64,000 bases of DNA from Venturia oleaginea. Lineage: Eukaryota > Ascomycota > Dothideomycetes > Venturiales > Venturiaceae. Where the stretch lies: the NCBI GenBank assembly GCA_013176395.1, contig JABMLP010000013.1, positions 930,001 through 994,000 of the forward strand, in the 5' to 3' direction. A model generated the notes under the pieces. It ran no database searches, was not told the origin of the DNA, and saw only the letters and a program-made list of their open reading frames with translations. Below are positions 8,262 to 19,754 of this stretch, in pieces (the first letter of the stretch is position 1; each line of letters opens with the position of its first letter). Both the position numbers and the translations under genes were made by a program.

Positions 8262-11200
8262 AGAGCTTGAATAACCCAGTGGACACTGACTCCCCTAGTT
8301 TTCGATTAAGCAAGCCGTGCTGGTCGAACGTTGTTGACCATGGGTCCATGGTATACATACGCACACCAAAGGCACACAAACTCGACTCTGGCTGCAATGA
8401 AATTTGGCAGCAAATTCACCGTTCCCTTCGGATCAACCTTCGTCAAACCAAGATTGGGCATTCGAAGATCCTGGCAATCCGAACAGAAAGGTTTCCAGAC
8501 ATTTCGCGCTATCGATGTTGATTTACGAGTCTTGCATTCGATTTGGGCAGATAAGATACCCAGCACGATAGCAGAGCGACTCCGGCAGCCACAATGTTTC
8601 ATTTCTCCCAAGACAGGCTTGCGGACCCACGGAGCTCCACGAATTACACGAGACGTCCTCACAGTCACACTTTCCGTCTCTTTCTCTCAGATCCAGACTC
8701 CTACACTGCGAGGTCCATCTTTTGCATCCCACTAGGCCTTAAACGGATGGGCTGCAAAGGCCTTGGCAATATTCAATCGAACCTCGGTACCCCTATTCAG
8801 GATTGGACAGCTCAACAAAACTTGGGGTGCTCGCAACGTCCGGTCTTCTTGAACCTAGCCATTCACTTGCTGGACTCTTCACTTGTCCCCATAGCCGGTT
8901 TTGGGTGCTGCAATATTGCCGTGAGCCAGAGGATTCGAGCCACCATATACCCACCCACCCAAGGGACGAAGACGACCTGCTAGCAGATCACAATTCTGAA
9001 CGACCGCACTGAAAATGCTAGAGAGTCGTTACTGCCGGATGTTCCACCAAAAGGTTTGGTGTCCAAGCTCTTTTGATGCCAGTCGAAGATGAAATAACTT
9101 TCCTCGCATGCAATTCAGTGGTCTATCAGCCGCACGGTATTTTCCTACCTGGTTTGCTGCTGCACTTGCACATTGGTCTTGCGGTCTACTCGCTGGATCT
9201 CTACGCTGTTGTCGCATGCTTTCCATGCCCGCATGCCTACCACCTAAATGGCTCCAAGGACGCACGCACTCATTGCCAGGTGTCTATCCTATCGGATCCC
9301 TGGGACAGAAAAGCGACTCAAGTAGGGATATCTGAGTATGCCCAAAATTCTTGTTGAACCAAAGATTGGATTTAGTATACTCAAATCTCCCGCTTCTTGT
9401 GCTCCGCAACATCGGTCACTTCCTCCGACAAGTCTGCCGTCATTTGTCCATGGAGTTTACGCGAACGCTGTCATGATTGGCGCGCCGGCCCTTCTGCTGC
9501 GATATCCATTTCATGGAAGCTAGATATCCCCGCAAATCCTTGAATGTTTGAAAGATCTGTTAGTGGCCGGCAGGTATAGGTATGAGCCCTCATCTCTTGC
9601 CTCTTTTTCCAAACATGCTGGCCAAACATGCTGGCCATCTATCCATCCGAGGAGCTGCCATCTGTCTCGTTCCAGTCAGCTTCGCTATGGCGTCTAGAAC
9701 TGCCGTTATCCATGCAGTGCAAATTGTGATAAGTTCAGGCCAAGTCCCGCCTATGGCCGAAGCCAGCGAATGCCCAAATCTCCGCCGTGCCCACAATATC
9801 CAGATCTTTCCAAGGCGCTCGCGAATGGTACACCAAGACTTCTTGTCGCTCGTGTTCCCATGCATATCGGTAAGAGGTTTGTTTGTTGTTTCGTCATTCA
9901 ATTCGAGTGCAATGCTGCGTCGCGCCTCGATAGGTAGGAGGGAAAATTGAAGGTATTCGTAGGTATTGTGTCTCTTCGTCAATGCGAACAAGTATCCAAT
10001 AAAGGCTCTCCGTCTGCGTTTGTGGTAGCATGTTGCCCGCCCTCCTCTTTCCGGTATGCAATCCTGCCGTGGTGGTCGTCACTGTTTCGATCGAGAATTT
10101 CATGTACCAGAAAAACATGAAGCCTTGCTACCTCTAGCGCGCCCACGTTCCAACCGTATGTCGCAGCTGCGCAGTCGTGTCATCAATTGAACTCCCCGTT
10201 ACTGTGCCTTCTGGTCTAGGACTCCAGCGTTTTGGTACCAGTTTCTCAGCTCAAGGTCAGTGGCGCCAAACTGCTGACAAGATTGAAAGTAAATTTGCCA
10301 GAAATCTATCAATATCTATCTCGAGCTGGACGTCGTATGCCGCTTTCAGCCATTGTTGGAGGGACTGTTGGAAGGGCATAAATTGTAGGCCCAGCCGTGG
10401 TAGTTGGCACTGCTCGAGGTGATCGTAGGAAAAGGGTTATGTCGCTGACAATAGAATCCTGACTTCAGAGCCGCCCACGCCTTTTGAACGGTAGTCTCAC
10501 ACCTTGAGATGGATGCAGCCAGCTATTCACCAAGATTGGAAATGGAATTATCAGGAAATCAATGGTGTCGATCCCAAGTTGGATATCATAGACTGTCTGC
10601 AGCTATTTGTTCGAGGGTTATGTATCACAGAATCGGCCATGGGAACTTGATAGGTGACTCTGCTCGAGGGCTAGAGGAAAGGGGCTTTGTCGCTGGCGGT
10701 GCAGACTGGCGTTTGACTCTGGCGAGCGGTCTTTGAGGTCGAAACCATCGCAATTAGATGTTCTACAATCTCACAGTCTGCTCTCTGGGACCCAAGGACC
10801 TAGCCCGCAAAATATGGAATTGTTCCCTGGCCTCGGCATCAAGATTCGAGTGGTGACGGGCTGCTAAGTAGGACTTCGTCAGGTCAATTTGATACAACAA
10901 AAGACGTGTGGAATTCACAACGTACGGCCACAATAACCACAGCACAAGCTACTAGAACATGTGCAGCTCAGGAACTCTCTTCAACACTACACTATGTCTA
11001 TCTAATCTGCCTACAGTTTTCCCTCGCGTGTTGTAGCGCATACACTCACTGTAAGATGTCCATTGTAACCCGTCCAACAGCTTACTCCTCCCGCCAAGCC
11101 GCACATCCTATTTAGTTCTCTCAGGGCCCCCTTTCACAAACTCCGTCATTCATACAGTCTCGTCCACCACCGCTCGCTCACCACCACAAACACTTCTTCC

Positions 11201-11447
11201 ATCGCTACAAAGCAGGCGCGACCCAGTAAGTACCATTCCGTACCTTCCTTCCATCTCATCACCACCCATATCCCGCAAAGAAGGTCAGAAGGCAGTCGCG
11301 GACCGCGTTGTGGCTTCAACGCTACCCTCCCATCTCGCTCTACCTTCCCATCATCCACCACAACGTTATCAGCCATAGCTTTCTTCATCAACGCTAGCAC
11401 TGGTTATCCTGTTACTATACATTGCCCACACTTTATCCGCCGCCACC
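8262..11447. other. Gene-free or decayed stretch with diverged repeats
   Basis: About 3.2 kb with only short overlapping ORFs on both strands and no recognisable domain. The longest (8331-8735 plus, 9590-9991 minus) have compositions typical of chance frames. Two diverged copies of a ~200-bp sequence lie near 10,237-10,446 and 10,500-10,740; they share ACTGCTCGAGG and GTCGCTG. The first includes a copy of the dispersed palindrome. The last 300 bp are C/T-rich, have a gtaagt at 11,226, and probably form the promoter and leader of the next gene. Confidence 0.5.
10263..10322. repeat. Dispersed palindrome, copy E (right half best preserved)
   Basis: The right half, TTTGCCAGAAATCTATCAAT followed by ATCTATCT, fits the family consensus closely. 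The left half is badly diverged, with only a GCTGACAAGATTGAAA core. It is not in a recognised gene. Confidence 0.5.
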
Positions 11448-14400
11448 ATGGCCTACTTCTTGAATCCGAAAGCGCCCATCGCGACCTCATCCTATGTGGA
11501 GGCACTGCCTTTCATAGACAAGCATGGCCGGCACGCTTCGATTGATGGCTCTTTTGTGACAACATTCATGCTAACGTGTCGTTCAGCGTGCGGCACCCTC
11601 CGCGACCAGAAGCGGACTCGACTTCATCTGCGATTGCAAACCCGATACGACTCAATCGCTCTCCGCCAGCTGCACCGCCGATATCTGCATCCCAAACTGC
11701 TCAACAATCAAACGTCAGACCACACAAGGAAAACGTCGTTACGTCTTTCTACTCGCGTACTTCACCTCTCAATAATACACTTTCACGCCAAAAGTCTGCG
11801 AGTAACATTGGCGGTCATTCAATACCAGTTCTGCAACAAGATCATAAAGTGTGTCGTGTTACGTTTGATCACTCGCCTTGCTCCGAAAAGAATTGGTCGG
11901 CAACGTTTCCAAGAAGGTCTCTGATTCCAGTACTCCAGAGTCCGAAGAAAGAAAAACCTCATTTTCCCACAAGTGTCACACCCGCCTCAACAAAGTCTCT
12001 ACGTTTCCAATTGCCTGGAGATACCCCAAAACCCAACTTGCCATCATCGTGCAATCAAGATCATCGAACACCGACCACTCCATCAGCGCCAAAGTCGTCA
12101 AGTCCAACTTCCACGAAGGTCAAAGCACCACTGCTTCAAACGCAAGTCCGCGCCGAAGAAAGACAGCGTCTAAGACTCAGACTCGAAGAGATGGCACGCA
12201 GAAATAAGGGCAAAGCAAGTAAGAAGACACGCCCAAGCAGTATCGTCGATAATGTTGAGGCATCTGCATCGGTCTTAGCAACGACCACTCCGGTGGTTGA
12301 GGTTCCTGTGGGATCCGACGGTGCTGTTAAAGCACAGCCAACGGTCGTGGACGGCATTGAGTCCCAAGCTCTTCCAGAAGCCGCTACGGCTGCGACGATT
12401 ATTCCACCGGAGACCTTTGCAATGCCGGACAACGCCAGCGCCATGTCGTCACCAAGGACATTCTATTCCGCGTTCGGCAGTCCTGTCTCTGATTCAACTA
12501 CCAGCGGAATCTTTGACTATGCCATGACTGGAAACGAGCTTCTATCGACAGACAAGATTGAGGAGCCAATGCTTGATTCTGTGGTGAAGGATGGTGTCGC
12601 CCCAGGAATAGGTGGCACTGCTTCTACAAGCAATGTGGCGTCAACATCTTCCGAATCCTCTGCGCCACAGCCTGATGTTCAAGAAGAGTCTCCTGGTAAG
12701 TTGGCCTGCTCCCGAATATCACTATCAATCTCACATCGATGATGATCAACTCCTGGCAATCTTGAAAGCTCAAGTTGCCAGAAGTTTTAGCTTATCGGTT
12801 TGGAGTTGGGGAAGAGTCAAACGCGGCGTTCGTCACTTTGTTTCGCACAATCGCTTTAAGGTCACGTGTCATCACTAACAAACCCTCTAACAGAATCGCT
12901 GCCATCGATCGTTGTCACCAACACCTCTGACCACGACACTTCTTCTGAGGACAGCGACGATTCTGAAATGTCGACCATCGTTCCGGACGACTTCACAGTC
13001 GACACCGGCGCCGCCCAGGCCAAGAAAAATAAGAAGAAGAAGAAGGTGGCCGACGTGGCCGAGAAAGCTCAAGGAAAGCAGAAGGTACGTGAACATCACC
13101 ACAGTGGGCCAACGGTGGCTTCGTTGAAACATGCTAAGGTGAGATGTAGGTCAGCTCGGATCCTATCACCAGCACATGGGGACTCAATCCCAAGGCGTGC
13201 GTCTTCACGCCAGGTCCAGTGGAAGCTCCCGAGCATGATAACGACGAGCAGCGACCAAGCCCTGGAACTTTTGCCAATCTTGTCGAAACGCCCCCGATAG
13301 CACAAGTCCTCCACGACCCAGCCGAGGCTTACACTCTCCCAACACACGAAGAACTGGGAGCACCGATCATCCGATCTGTTCCTGTTGATGCCAGTGGTGT
13401 CTCCTTTCTGCAGGGCAAACGACTTTCTCTTCCTCGGAGCTCCAAGCCAACAGGCAAAGGAAATGGTGAGTCCTGCACCCTCTTCTTACAATCAAGCACT
13501 TCCAGTATCACATCGATATCGATAATTTTCTGGCAATTCTCGTTGTCCGAATTACCAGAAGTATATCGATATCGATCTTGACTTACGAACATTGTGCTAA
13601 TAAGCTACAGATGAAGGGACAGAACCCAAGAACTTGTATCCAGGCCAGCTCGACCGCTACAACACCAGCCACCTGTTTGATCTCGAGGACAAAGAGTACT
13701 TACTCAAGACCTTCATGGCTGATGGCAAGCAGTTCCATGTCCACAACAATCCGCATGGCACATTTGTCACAAACATGGATGACGTTCTTGTCGCGCCGTT
13801 TGGAAACTCGCCATTGTTCAAGCGGAATCTCTCACCAATGCTGTCGGAATGGCCACTTTCATTCGGAGTGGGTGACCGCCGCCACAATGGCGTCCCCATA
13901 GCAACCACGGTGCCTTCCAGTCCATGCGTCATTCTCGCCAGACATGAGAACCCGTATTTCCAGGCCAATGGCGAACAACTTGAAGTCATGCCGCGCTCCG
14001 ACTCCAGCGTTAATGAGCAATTCCTGACGACTCTGCAGAAGGCGACTGAGCCTTACTTTCTTCGGCAGGCACTCTCTACTGATGTGAAGTGGATGGAGCC
14101 CTCCATTCCTACTGGCTTCTCTGAGCGAGCAAAGCACAGCCAAGGCATTGGTCGTGCTCGCCCTGCCACAGAGACTCCAGTTGAAGCTGCCCACCCTTCC
14201 ACAGGCAAGATTACCGAGGGAATCCTCATCAAACCCGGTTTGAGAGGTGGAGGTGACGCCGTAATGCCCTCAAATGTCATGACCACAGTGGATGCCGTTG
14301 CCAGCTCGCCACACACAACACAGGAAGCATTGGCCAATGCTAGCTGCAGTTACTCCTGGCTCAAAGGTATTCTACTGAAGAACGATCAGAACAGCATCGA

Positions 14401-15346
14401 GCAGCCTCCATATGTCATTCTCCCAGACAACGCTATAGAGCCCATATTCTTCGATCGGAACTTGCAACGCATTGCCAACAAACCCACGAAAGCGACAAAG
14501 ATTTGTGGAGGCTACTTGGCACCAGTTGGCGGTGGAAAAAAGGTATGGCCTATTACCGATCGCTATACTTGCGCTTGTTGCAGTAGCCTCTATCATGGTC
14601 TGAAACACTGCCCATCCCAATACATCGATGGCGACAAGACGACCTGTATGTCATGTCTCCAGGCTGGCCATCTTCTAGTAGAATGCCCCCATCCCATCCA
14701 GAATTTCCCCGAACGCACCATTGTTGAGTCACTCCGTCTTTACCTAGGCACGCTTCACTGCCGCATATCTATTCTGACTTGGGAATTTGAGATGAAGGTC
14801 ATCAATGAGGACAAGTTCGTCAAGCTCCGCACCGAGATGGTCAAGAATCCTCTGGTGGGGGAGGCATTGCATGCACTTGCCAATTTACCAGGCTGTCCAA
14901 ACTGCGATTCGTCCAGCCATCAACACTCCATCAACTCTTTGATCGAAGCATGCGCTGCTCGATGCCGTGAGGGAGGCGACATTCCTGAGGAGTGGCTTAC
15001 TCCCGGTAATTGGATGTATGATTTGCGCCGATGCCCATTATACATCACTATCTGCAACAAGCATATCAAGACTCATGAATTTTTTGCTTACAACCACCTC
15101 AATAGTGTAGCGTTGGACGCAATCTACCGCGACTTTCTTCGCGCTCAGGACGTAAGTTGAACATCTTCACTCCATTCTCTTGATAGCACGCTAATATGTC
15201 TATAGTGGCATATCAAGACTCCTCTCCCACAGAAGGATATCCATCTCCACAGCAAGACTCGTCCCACCTACAGAGCTGTCAAGCCCAAGTTGCCTCCATA
15301 TGCGCTTGCTTGTGATGTTCTGGCTGGAGTTAATTCATTCTCATGA
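11448..15346 (+). CDS. Large protein with two tandem CCHC zinc knuckles
   Basis: About 1,100 residues; function unknown. Exons supported by frame: ~11587-12695, 12894-13084, 13150-13465, 13611-15151, 15206-15346. The 5' end is unresolved. An ATG in a perfect gccgccaccATGg context at 11448 reads MAYFLNPKAPIATSS, but joining it to the main frame needs an intron of unusual phase or length. Residues 1-450 are Ser/Pro/Thr-rich and disordered. A basic KKNKKKKK run near 13,030 may be a nuclear signal. At 14,570-14,686 two C-x2-C-x4-H-x4-C knuckles occur (CACCSSLYHGLKHC and CMSCLQAGHLLVEC). Such knuckles usually bind single-stranded RNA or DNA. A further CPNCDSSSH follows. The long ordered C-terminal half suggests a host gene, and no reverse transcriptase or protease lies nearby. 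Introns 2 and 4 contain copies D and A of the dispersed palindrome. Confidence 0.7.
12735..12799. repeat. Dispersed palindrome, copy D (inside intron 12696-12893)
   Basis: ATCGATGATGATCAACTCCT, then GGCAA, a spacer, TTGCCAGAAGTTTTAGCTTA and TCGG. The CTGGCAA/TTGCCAG arms are intact and the outer arms diverged. It accounts for about a third of a 198-nt intron. Confidence 0.6.
13512..13578. repeat. Dispersed palindrome, copy A (inside intron 13466-13610)
   Basis: The clearest copy. ATCGATATCGATAATTTTCT with GGCAA on the left pairs with ACCAGAAGTATATCGATATC and GATCT on the right, around a ~12-nt loop. It makes up nearly half of a 145-nt intron whose donor (gtgagt) and acceptor (ctacag) lie outside the palindrome. 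Confidence 0.8.
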
Positions 15347-17693
15347 GAACGGCTTCTTCACATGGACTCGAATGTTGAGAACGAAAGAGAATAGGTGAGC
15401 AAGGGTGGATTTTGAAGTGTGTTACTAGCGTTGAGGCTTGCTTTTTATTGAATGCATGAATACCCCCCAATGCGGATTGCGGATTGCGGATTACGGATCA
15501 TTATAATGAGGCTCTAAGAGAATGCTCTTGAACCCGTTCGACCACAAGAGTCCAACATTGTATTTTTGGTGGAAGTTCTCTTTTTTACAGTCGTAGTATC
15601 GCTTATTGAACGATCATCGCTGGCAGAGCTTTTGCGCCTTCTTCAATTTGAGGTGAAATCAGTGATTTTCTGCCCAGTCCGACTCGGCCTTGATGAGGGT
15701 TGATGGTATGTCTTGCGTTCGAGTTCTTCGATCTAAGATCGATATCGATATCGATGAATTTCTGGCGATCGTCTTGATTTCGATTTCCAGACATTTATCA
15801 ATATCGATCTAGGATTGAGGGACTGCTATTGGAAAGCGGTTTGTGGTTGGCAGGACTTTTGGAGGAGGTCAGTTGACTTGACGCGCCATCTTCTTTACTT
15901 GGTGTTGACAATGATCTAACAGCTCGTCGGTCTGTCAAGTTAGCCAGCCTACTCTCCAAAGTGGTTTCAGAGATATCCATATCATCTCTAACTTTCTAAC
16001 GGTTAAAAGTTCAGATCAATCTTTATGAAGAGTCTCGTCCCATGCTGGACAAGTTGCTGGGGGCAGATATTCATGACCTCGATTCAATCTCCGGTTATGC
16101 CGAGAAGTTTCAACTTTACACCAGTTTCGATCCTTTTTTCAACTCAACAGCGAGATATTTCCTTGACGCCCCGAACGCGATGGAAGTAATTGGTAACTTT
16201 GTTTTTGAAGGTTGCTAGATATGTTGAGGAAAATGTGAACCTGGAGGAGGGTCTTGAGTCAGGGTTAGACTATTCGTAGAGAAACGAGTTTGATGCTTGG
16301 AGCCTGTTTCTTCCTTCGATACTTGAGTCCTGCCTATAGGATATGGTGGAAGTACGATTCAAAGGGATGTATGAGGGCTACGGCGCACATATTGTATAGC
16401 CAGTCACTTGTGCAACTGGCTGTAGATATCAAGGCCTGCGACTCTTATCTAGACCATGAGTGGCCACGCAATGGCGCTCTCGAGCGCGGACATAATATCG
16501 GGGCGCTTCTTCGAGGCAACATGTAGGCTTTCGGGATTGGCAGGCTGCGACGTGTGTTCGGGGAGTTGACTGAATTTGTCTTCGAAAGGGGCTTCATGGG
16601 CTTCTATGGAAAGGCTAGATCGTCGTCGTACTCGCTTCCCAAAACGTATTTTGATGAAGGGGCATTGGGCGGAGTAAAAGTGGTTGCTGAGGTTCTACAA
16701 TCATACGGCAATACCGAGGTCGGTTTATATATCATGTTAGATAATTGGCGATACAAGTAGAAAGTGGCATAGGGTTCGGCGTTTAGCCGCTTTTCAGAAG
16801 CACAGCACCATTTGAAGGAGGTTGGTGTTGAAAGTCGTTCTTGAGCTTCGATCCAAGGCCGTGTCAACTCCTCCAGCGTGGGTGTCGTTGCGCTCATTGC
16901 ATCATTGCCTCTTCGCAGATCCATTGCCACTGATTTATCCTTGTAGGTATTGTTATGGTTGGGGCAGAATTATCGTCGTTATACTCGACCACCAAACCCA
17001 GCTGTAGATGATTTGACTGTGGAGAGCGTAGTGACCGCTGTCGAGCTACTGGCAAATTGAGAGGCTTTCCTTTGTACTGCGTGTTCCAAGAGATTTTTTC
17101 AACTGCCGGCCATATGAGAGGACGACTGTAGTGGCTCAAGGCTTGTGGTGATATTACTTCTGCGACGAGTGAAATTTCCAATCCACTGGCAATCAAGTTT
17201 CGTAAAAGTAGACCGAATGAAAAGAGTAGTGGGAGTACGGGTGGCCCCCAAGAACAGGACCAAAGTCTCGCTGTCTATAAATCGTTCTATAAATCGAGCC
17301 AAACCGCGCCGCACTGAGCAGTGCCGAAACTCTTAGCACGCCAGATGGGAATAAAGACTCGCGGTTACTCACCAAAGGTTGCAAACGGGCTACTCCAAAT
17401 GTGTTATTCTTATTTTTGGCTTACTGAACTGTTACCATGGTCTTGGACGGAGGATCTTCTACACGAGTTTGAGCTGCTGTGTATGTCTAACAAATTGGAA
17501 ATATGTGCCTACCATACAGCCTGCGCCGGAGATATAGAACTGCTCTTACCATGTCCAGGCTGAGATCATCATGCTTGGGCAATTACACTTTCCATCTCCT
17601 TGAGACAAATGTCTTCCTGCCAACAGTATATTCCCACGCTTCTGCTCCGTCCAGCCTGAGACGCATCGCAATATTCCTTCGTCCCGCAACAGC
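15347..17693. other. Intergenic, no gene seen
   Basis: About 2.3 kb. A 9-bp tandem repeat (TGCGGATTG type, three to four copies) lies near 15,471-15,499. Palindrome copy B is at 15,736-15,810. The small ORFs in 16.2-17.5 kb on both strands overlap and show no domain or splice pattern that joins them. Confidence 0.5.
15736..15810. repeat. Dispersed palindrome, copy B (intergenic)
   Basis: AGATCGATATCGATATCGAT GAATTTCTGGCGA, spacer, TTTCCAGACATTTATCAATA TCGATCT. The outer arms are the best preserved of all copies. It lies about 390 bp downstream of the zinc-knuckle gene. Confidence 0.75.
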
Positions 17694-18062
17694 TCAACCC
17701 TCCTCATCACCCACTTCGGACTCCCATTGTTTCCTGCCTCTCCGTCTCCTCTCATTGAGTATTATCACGCTGCCCAAAACGCCGACGAAAACCGGAACAC
17801 CAAGAACCCAATAGCCGACTTTCCGCAGTTTTGTCCTCTCGTCATCCGGCATCTTGGACCCTTCGATTGAGTTGTTATTATTCAGCTCTGATATGAGAAG
17901 ACCGAAAGACATGGAGCCTATGCGCGGTTTGTGCTTAGCTGAGCCCATTGAGGTCTCTGGTTCGTGATTAGAGTTCTGGAGACGGCATAGGGGAGCGGTG
18001 GCTGTATAGGCGCGAAACCGGTGGAGATATGATGAGAGAGGGATTCGAGGTCGGAGAGGCAT
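17694..18062 (-). CDS. Small putative mitochondrial membrane protein
   Basis: About 122 residues from the ATG at 18062 (MPLRPRIPLSSYLHRFRAYT); an upstream in-frame ATG at 18083 adds seven residues. The first 30 residues are rich in Arg, Ser, Ala and Leu with no acidic residue, as in a matrix-targeting presequence. After a polar segment comes one hydrophobic helix (YWVLGVPVFVGVLGSVIIL), then a basic RRRRGRK patch and an acidic end. This layout (presequence, one membrane helix, charged tail) is common in small mitochondrial inner-membrane assembly factors. I do not recognise the family. The frame is open and composition-biased, which favours a real gene. Confidence 0.5.
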   Translation of the reverse strand: MPLRPRIPLSSYLHRFRAYTATAPLCRLQNSNHEPETSMGSAKHKPRIGSMSFGLLISELNNNNSIEGSKMPDDERTKLRKVGYWVLGVPVFVGVLGSVIILNERRRRGRKQWESEVGDEEG

Positions 18063-18400
18063 TTTGGATGGCTTCCTGGTCATCTTGGAAACAATTGAAA
18101 GTGTAGAATAGTTTTATACAATTTTCCCGAATCAGCCAAGTCCGGAAATGAATGTTCATGTTTTGAAAATTTGCGCCCAAGCGTCAACATCACGAACATC
18201 ACTTTTGAGAAGCCTTGTAGTACGCGAAATCTCGCCTTAGATTACTTAAAACTTACTTAGATATTAAGACACCTCTATAAATAGCCTTAATATCCTCTAC
18301 GTAGATATAATCTATAAATATCTCTATATAATCCTCTTCTCTTCTCTCTTCTCATACCAGTAGACTATCTTACTCCGCTAAGAACTTCTTATATAACTTA

Positions 18401-19528
18401 ACGTAATTCACTAGCGAGCGGGCCACACCACCGAGCGGGCTACCGAATCGATCATTTCATCTTTGCAAGCCTCTACACCACCACCTCATGCCTTCTAAAG
18501 CCCAGCAAGAAGGCCGATTACTTCTTGCTCTTCAAGCCTATCAAAAAGGCCAAATCACAACTATTTGCCAAGCTGCATTAGCTTATAATGTACCATACAG
18601 TACCCTCAAATATCGCCTCTCTGGACGCGTTGCACGCGTCGAAACGCGCGCAAACAGCCACAAACTTACTCCCACAGAGGAAGAAGTCTTAACTCAATGG
18701 ATTATCTCAATGGATAATCGAGGCTATCCTGCTCGAGTCTGTGCAGTACAGAATGCGGCGAAATTACTGCTTCAACAACGCGTCGGTCCCTCAGCCTCAA
18801 TCGGTATCAACTGGTCTGCCAGGTTCATCAAGCGACAGCCTACCCTGCAATCGAGATTCAATCGCAAGTACGATTATCAGCGTGCTCAATGCAAAGATCC
18901 AGAGCTTATCGGAGCCTGGTTTCGGCTTGTGAGTAATACAATTCAGAAATACGGCATTCAAGAGGAGGATATCTATACTTCGATGAGACTGGCTTTGCAA
19001 TGGGTATTGCAAGCACCTCACGCGTCGTTACTACCTCAGATCGACGGGGCAAGCCACCTCAATTACAGCCAGGCGATCGGGAGTGGGTTACAGCAATTGA
19101 AGCGACTGTTGGCAGATGAGAATGAGAAATTGAGAGCAGCGAATGAGAGGCAAAAGAGGAAGAGAGCAGTCAAAAAAAAGCAGATCTCAAAGAAAATAAC
19201 ACTTACAGTTGCAGAGAGGCACAAGGCCTGATGGAGAATACTGTACAGCAGCCTATACAGGCAAGTGTTGCTCCTATACAGCAAACAGTTGTTGCAACAG
19301 CCTCGTCATCAAGTAGTGCAAGTCAAGGGAATTGCTTTGGTTTACCTAGTTGTTTTGTGTGTAAGGGCTTTGACCATGCTGCGAGCGATTGCCCTAAATA
19401 CCGATAATCTTCTGTATAATAGATAGTCTTGATTAATAAAGGCGTTGTGGTGGTGTAAGCTTGCAAAGATGAGATGATCAATTCGGTGGCCCGCTCGGTG
19501 GTGTGGCCCGCTCGCTAGTGAATTACGT
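18401..19528 (+). mobile_element. Fot1/pogo-type DNA transposon, internally deleted
   Basis: 1,128 bp flanked by TA on both sides (18399-18400 and 19529-19530). The terminal inverted repeats are about 90 bp. They begin ACGTAATTCACTAGCGAGCG, contain a repeated CGAGCGGGC motif, and end near TACACCACCAC, with only a few differences between arms. An autonomous Fot1 element is roughly 1.8-2 kb or more, so most of the catalytic region is missing. Confidence 0.85.
18488..19407 (+). pseudogene. Fot1/pogo transposase remnant with C-terminal zinc knuckle
   Basis: Begins MPSKAQQEGRLLLALQAYQK with a psq-type helix-turn-helix (TICQAALAYNVPYSTLKYRL). A CENP-B-type second DNA-binding region follows (LTPTEEEVLTQWI, GINWSARFIKR). 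A 2-bp TA insertion near 18974-18977 shifts the frame. In the shifted frame FDETGFAMGIASTSRVV and QPGDREWVTAIEAT continue, holding the first catalytic Asp. After about 19,109 the sequence jumps to the C-terminal coiled/basic segment (LLADENEKLRAANERQKRKR), so the other catalytic residues are deleted. A third frame near 19,231-19,407 encodes CFVCKGFDHAASDC, a CCHC knuckle, just before the stop. It is non-autonomous but keeps both termini, so it could be moved by an intact relative. Confidence 0.85.
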
Positions 19529-19754
19529 TATATTTTATGTGACGGCACGGCACGTGACCATTAAAACACGTGCTGTGGCTCGTGCACTTTCCCTACTTAG
19601 TCGGAGTTTCCTTACGAATCTCTTACCTCTCTACCTTAGATCCTAAGTGTAATTCGGTGACATGTTCTGAAGTGCCTTATGCCTTCGTATGGATATGCCG
19701 TGCCGTCACATTTTACCTTCTTTACTACTACAACCACCACGTTTTCTCTACACT

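Noticed and set aside
8306..9991. Several ORFs of 110-134 codons on both strands
   Set aside because: Mutually overlapping, Arg/Ser/Cys-rich chance compositions, no motif and no splice sites that join them.
11556..11586. 31-nt intron joining the Kozak ATG (11,448) to the main zinc-knuckle frame
   Set aside because: Too short for fungal splicing and the phase does not fit, although a ctaac and a cag are present; 5' end left open.
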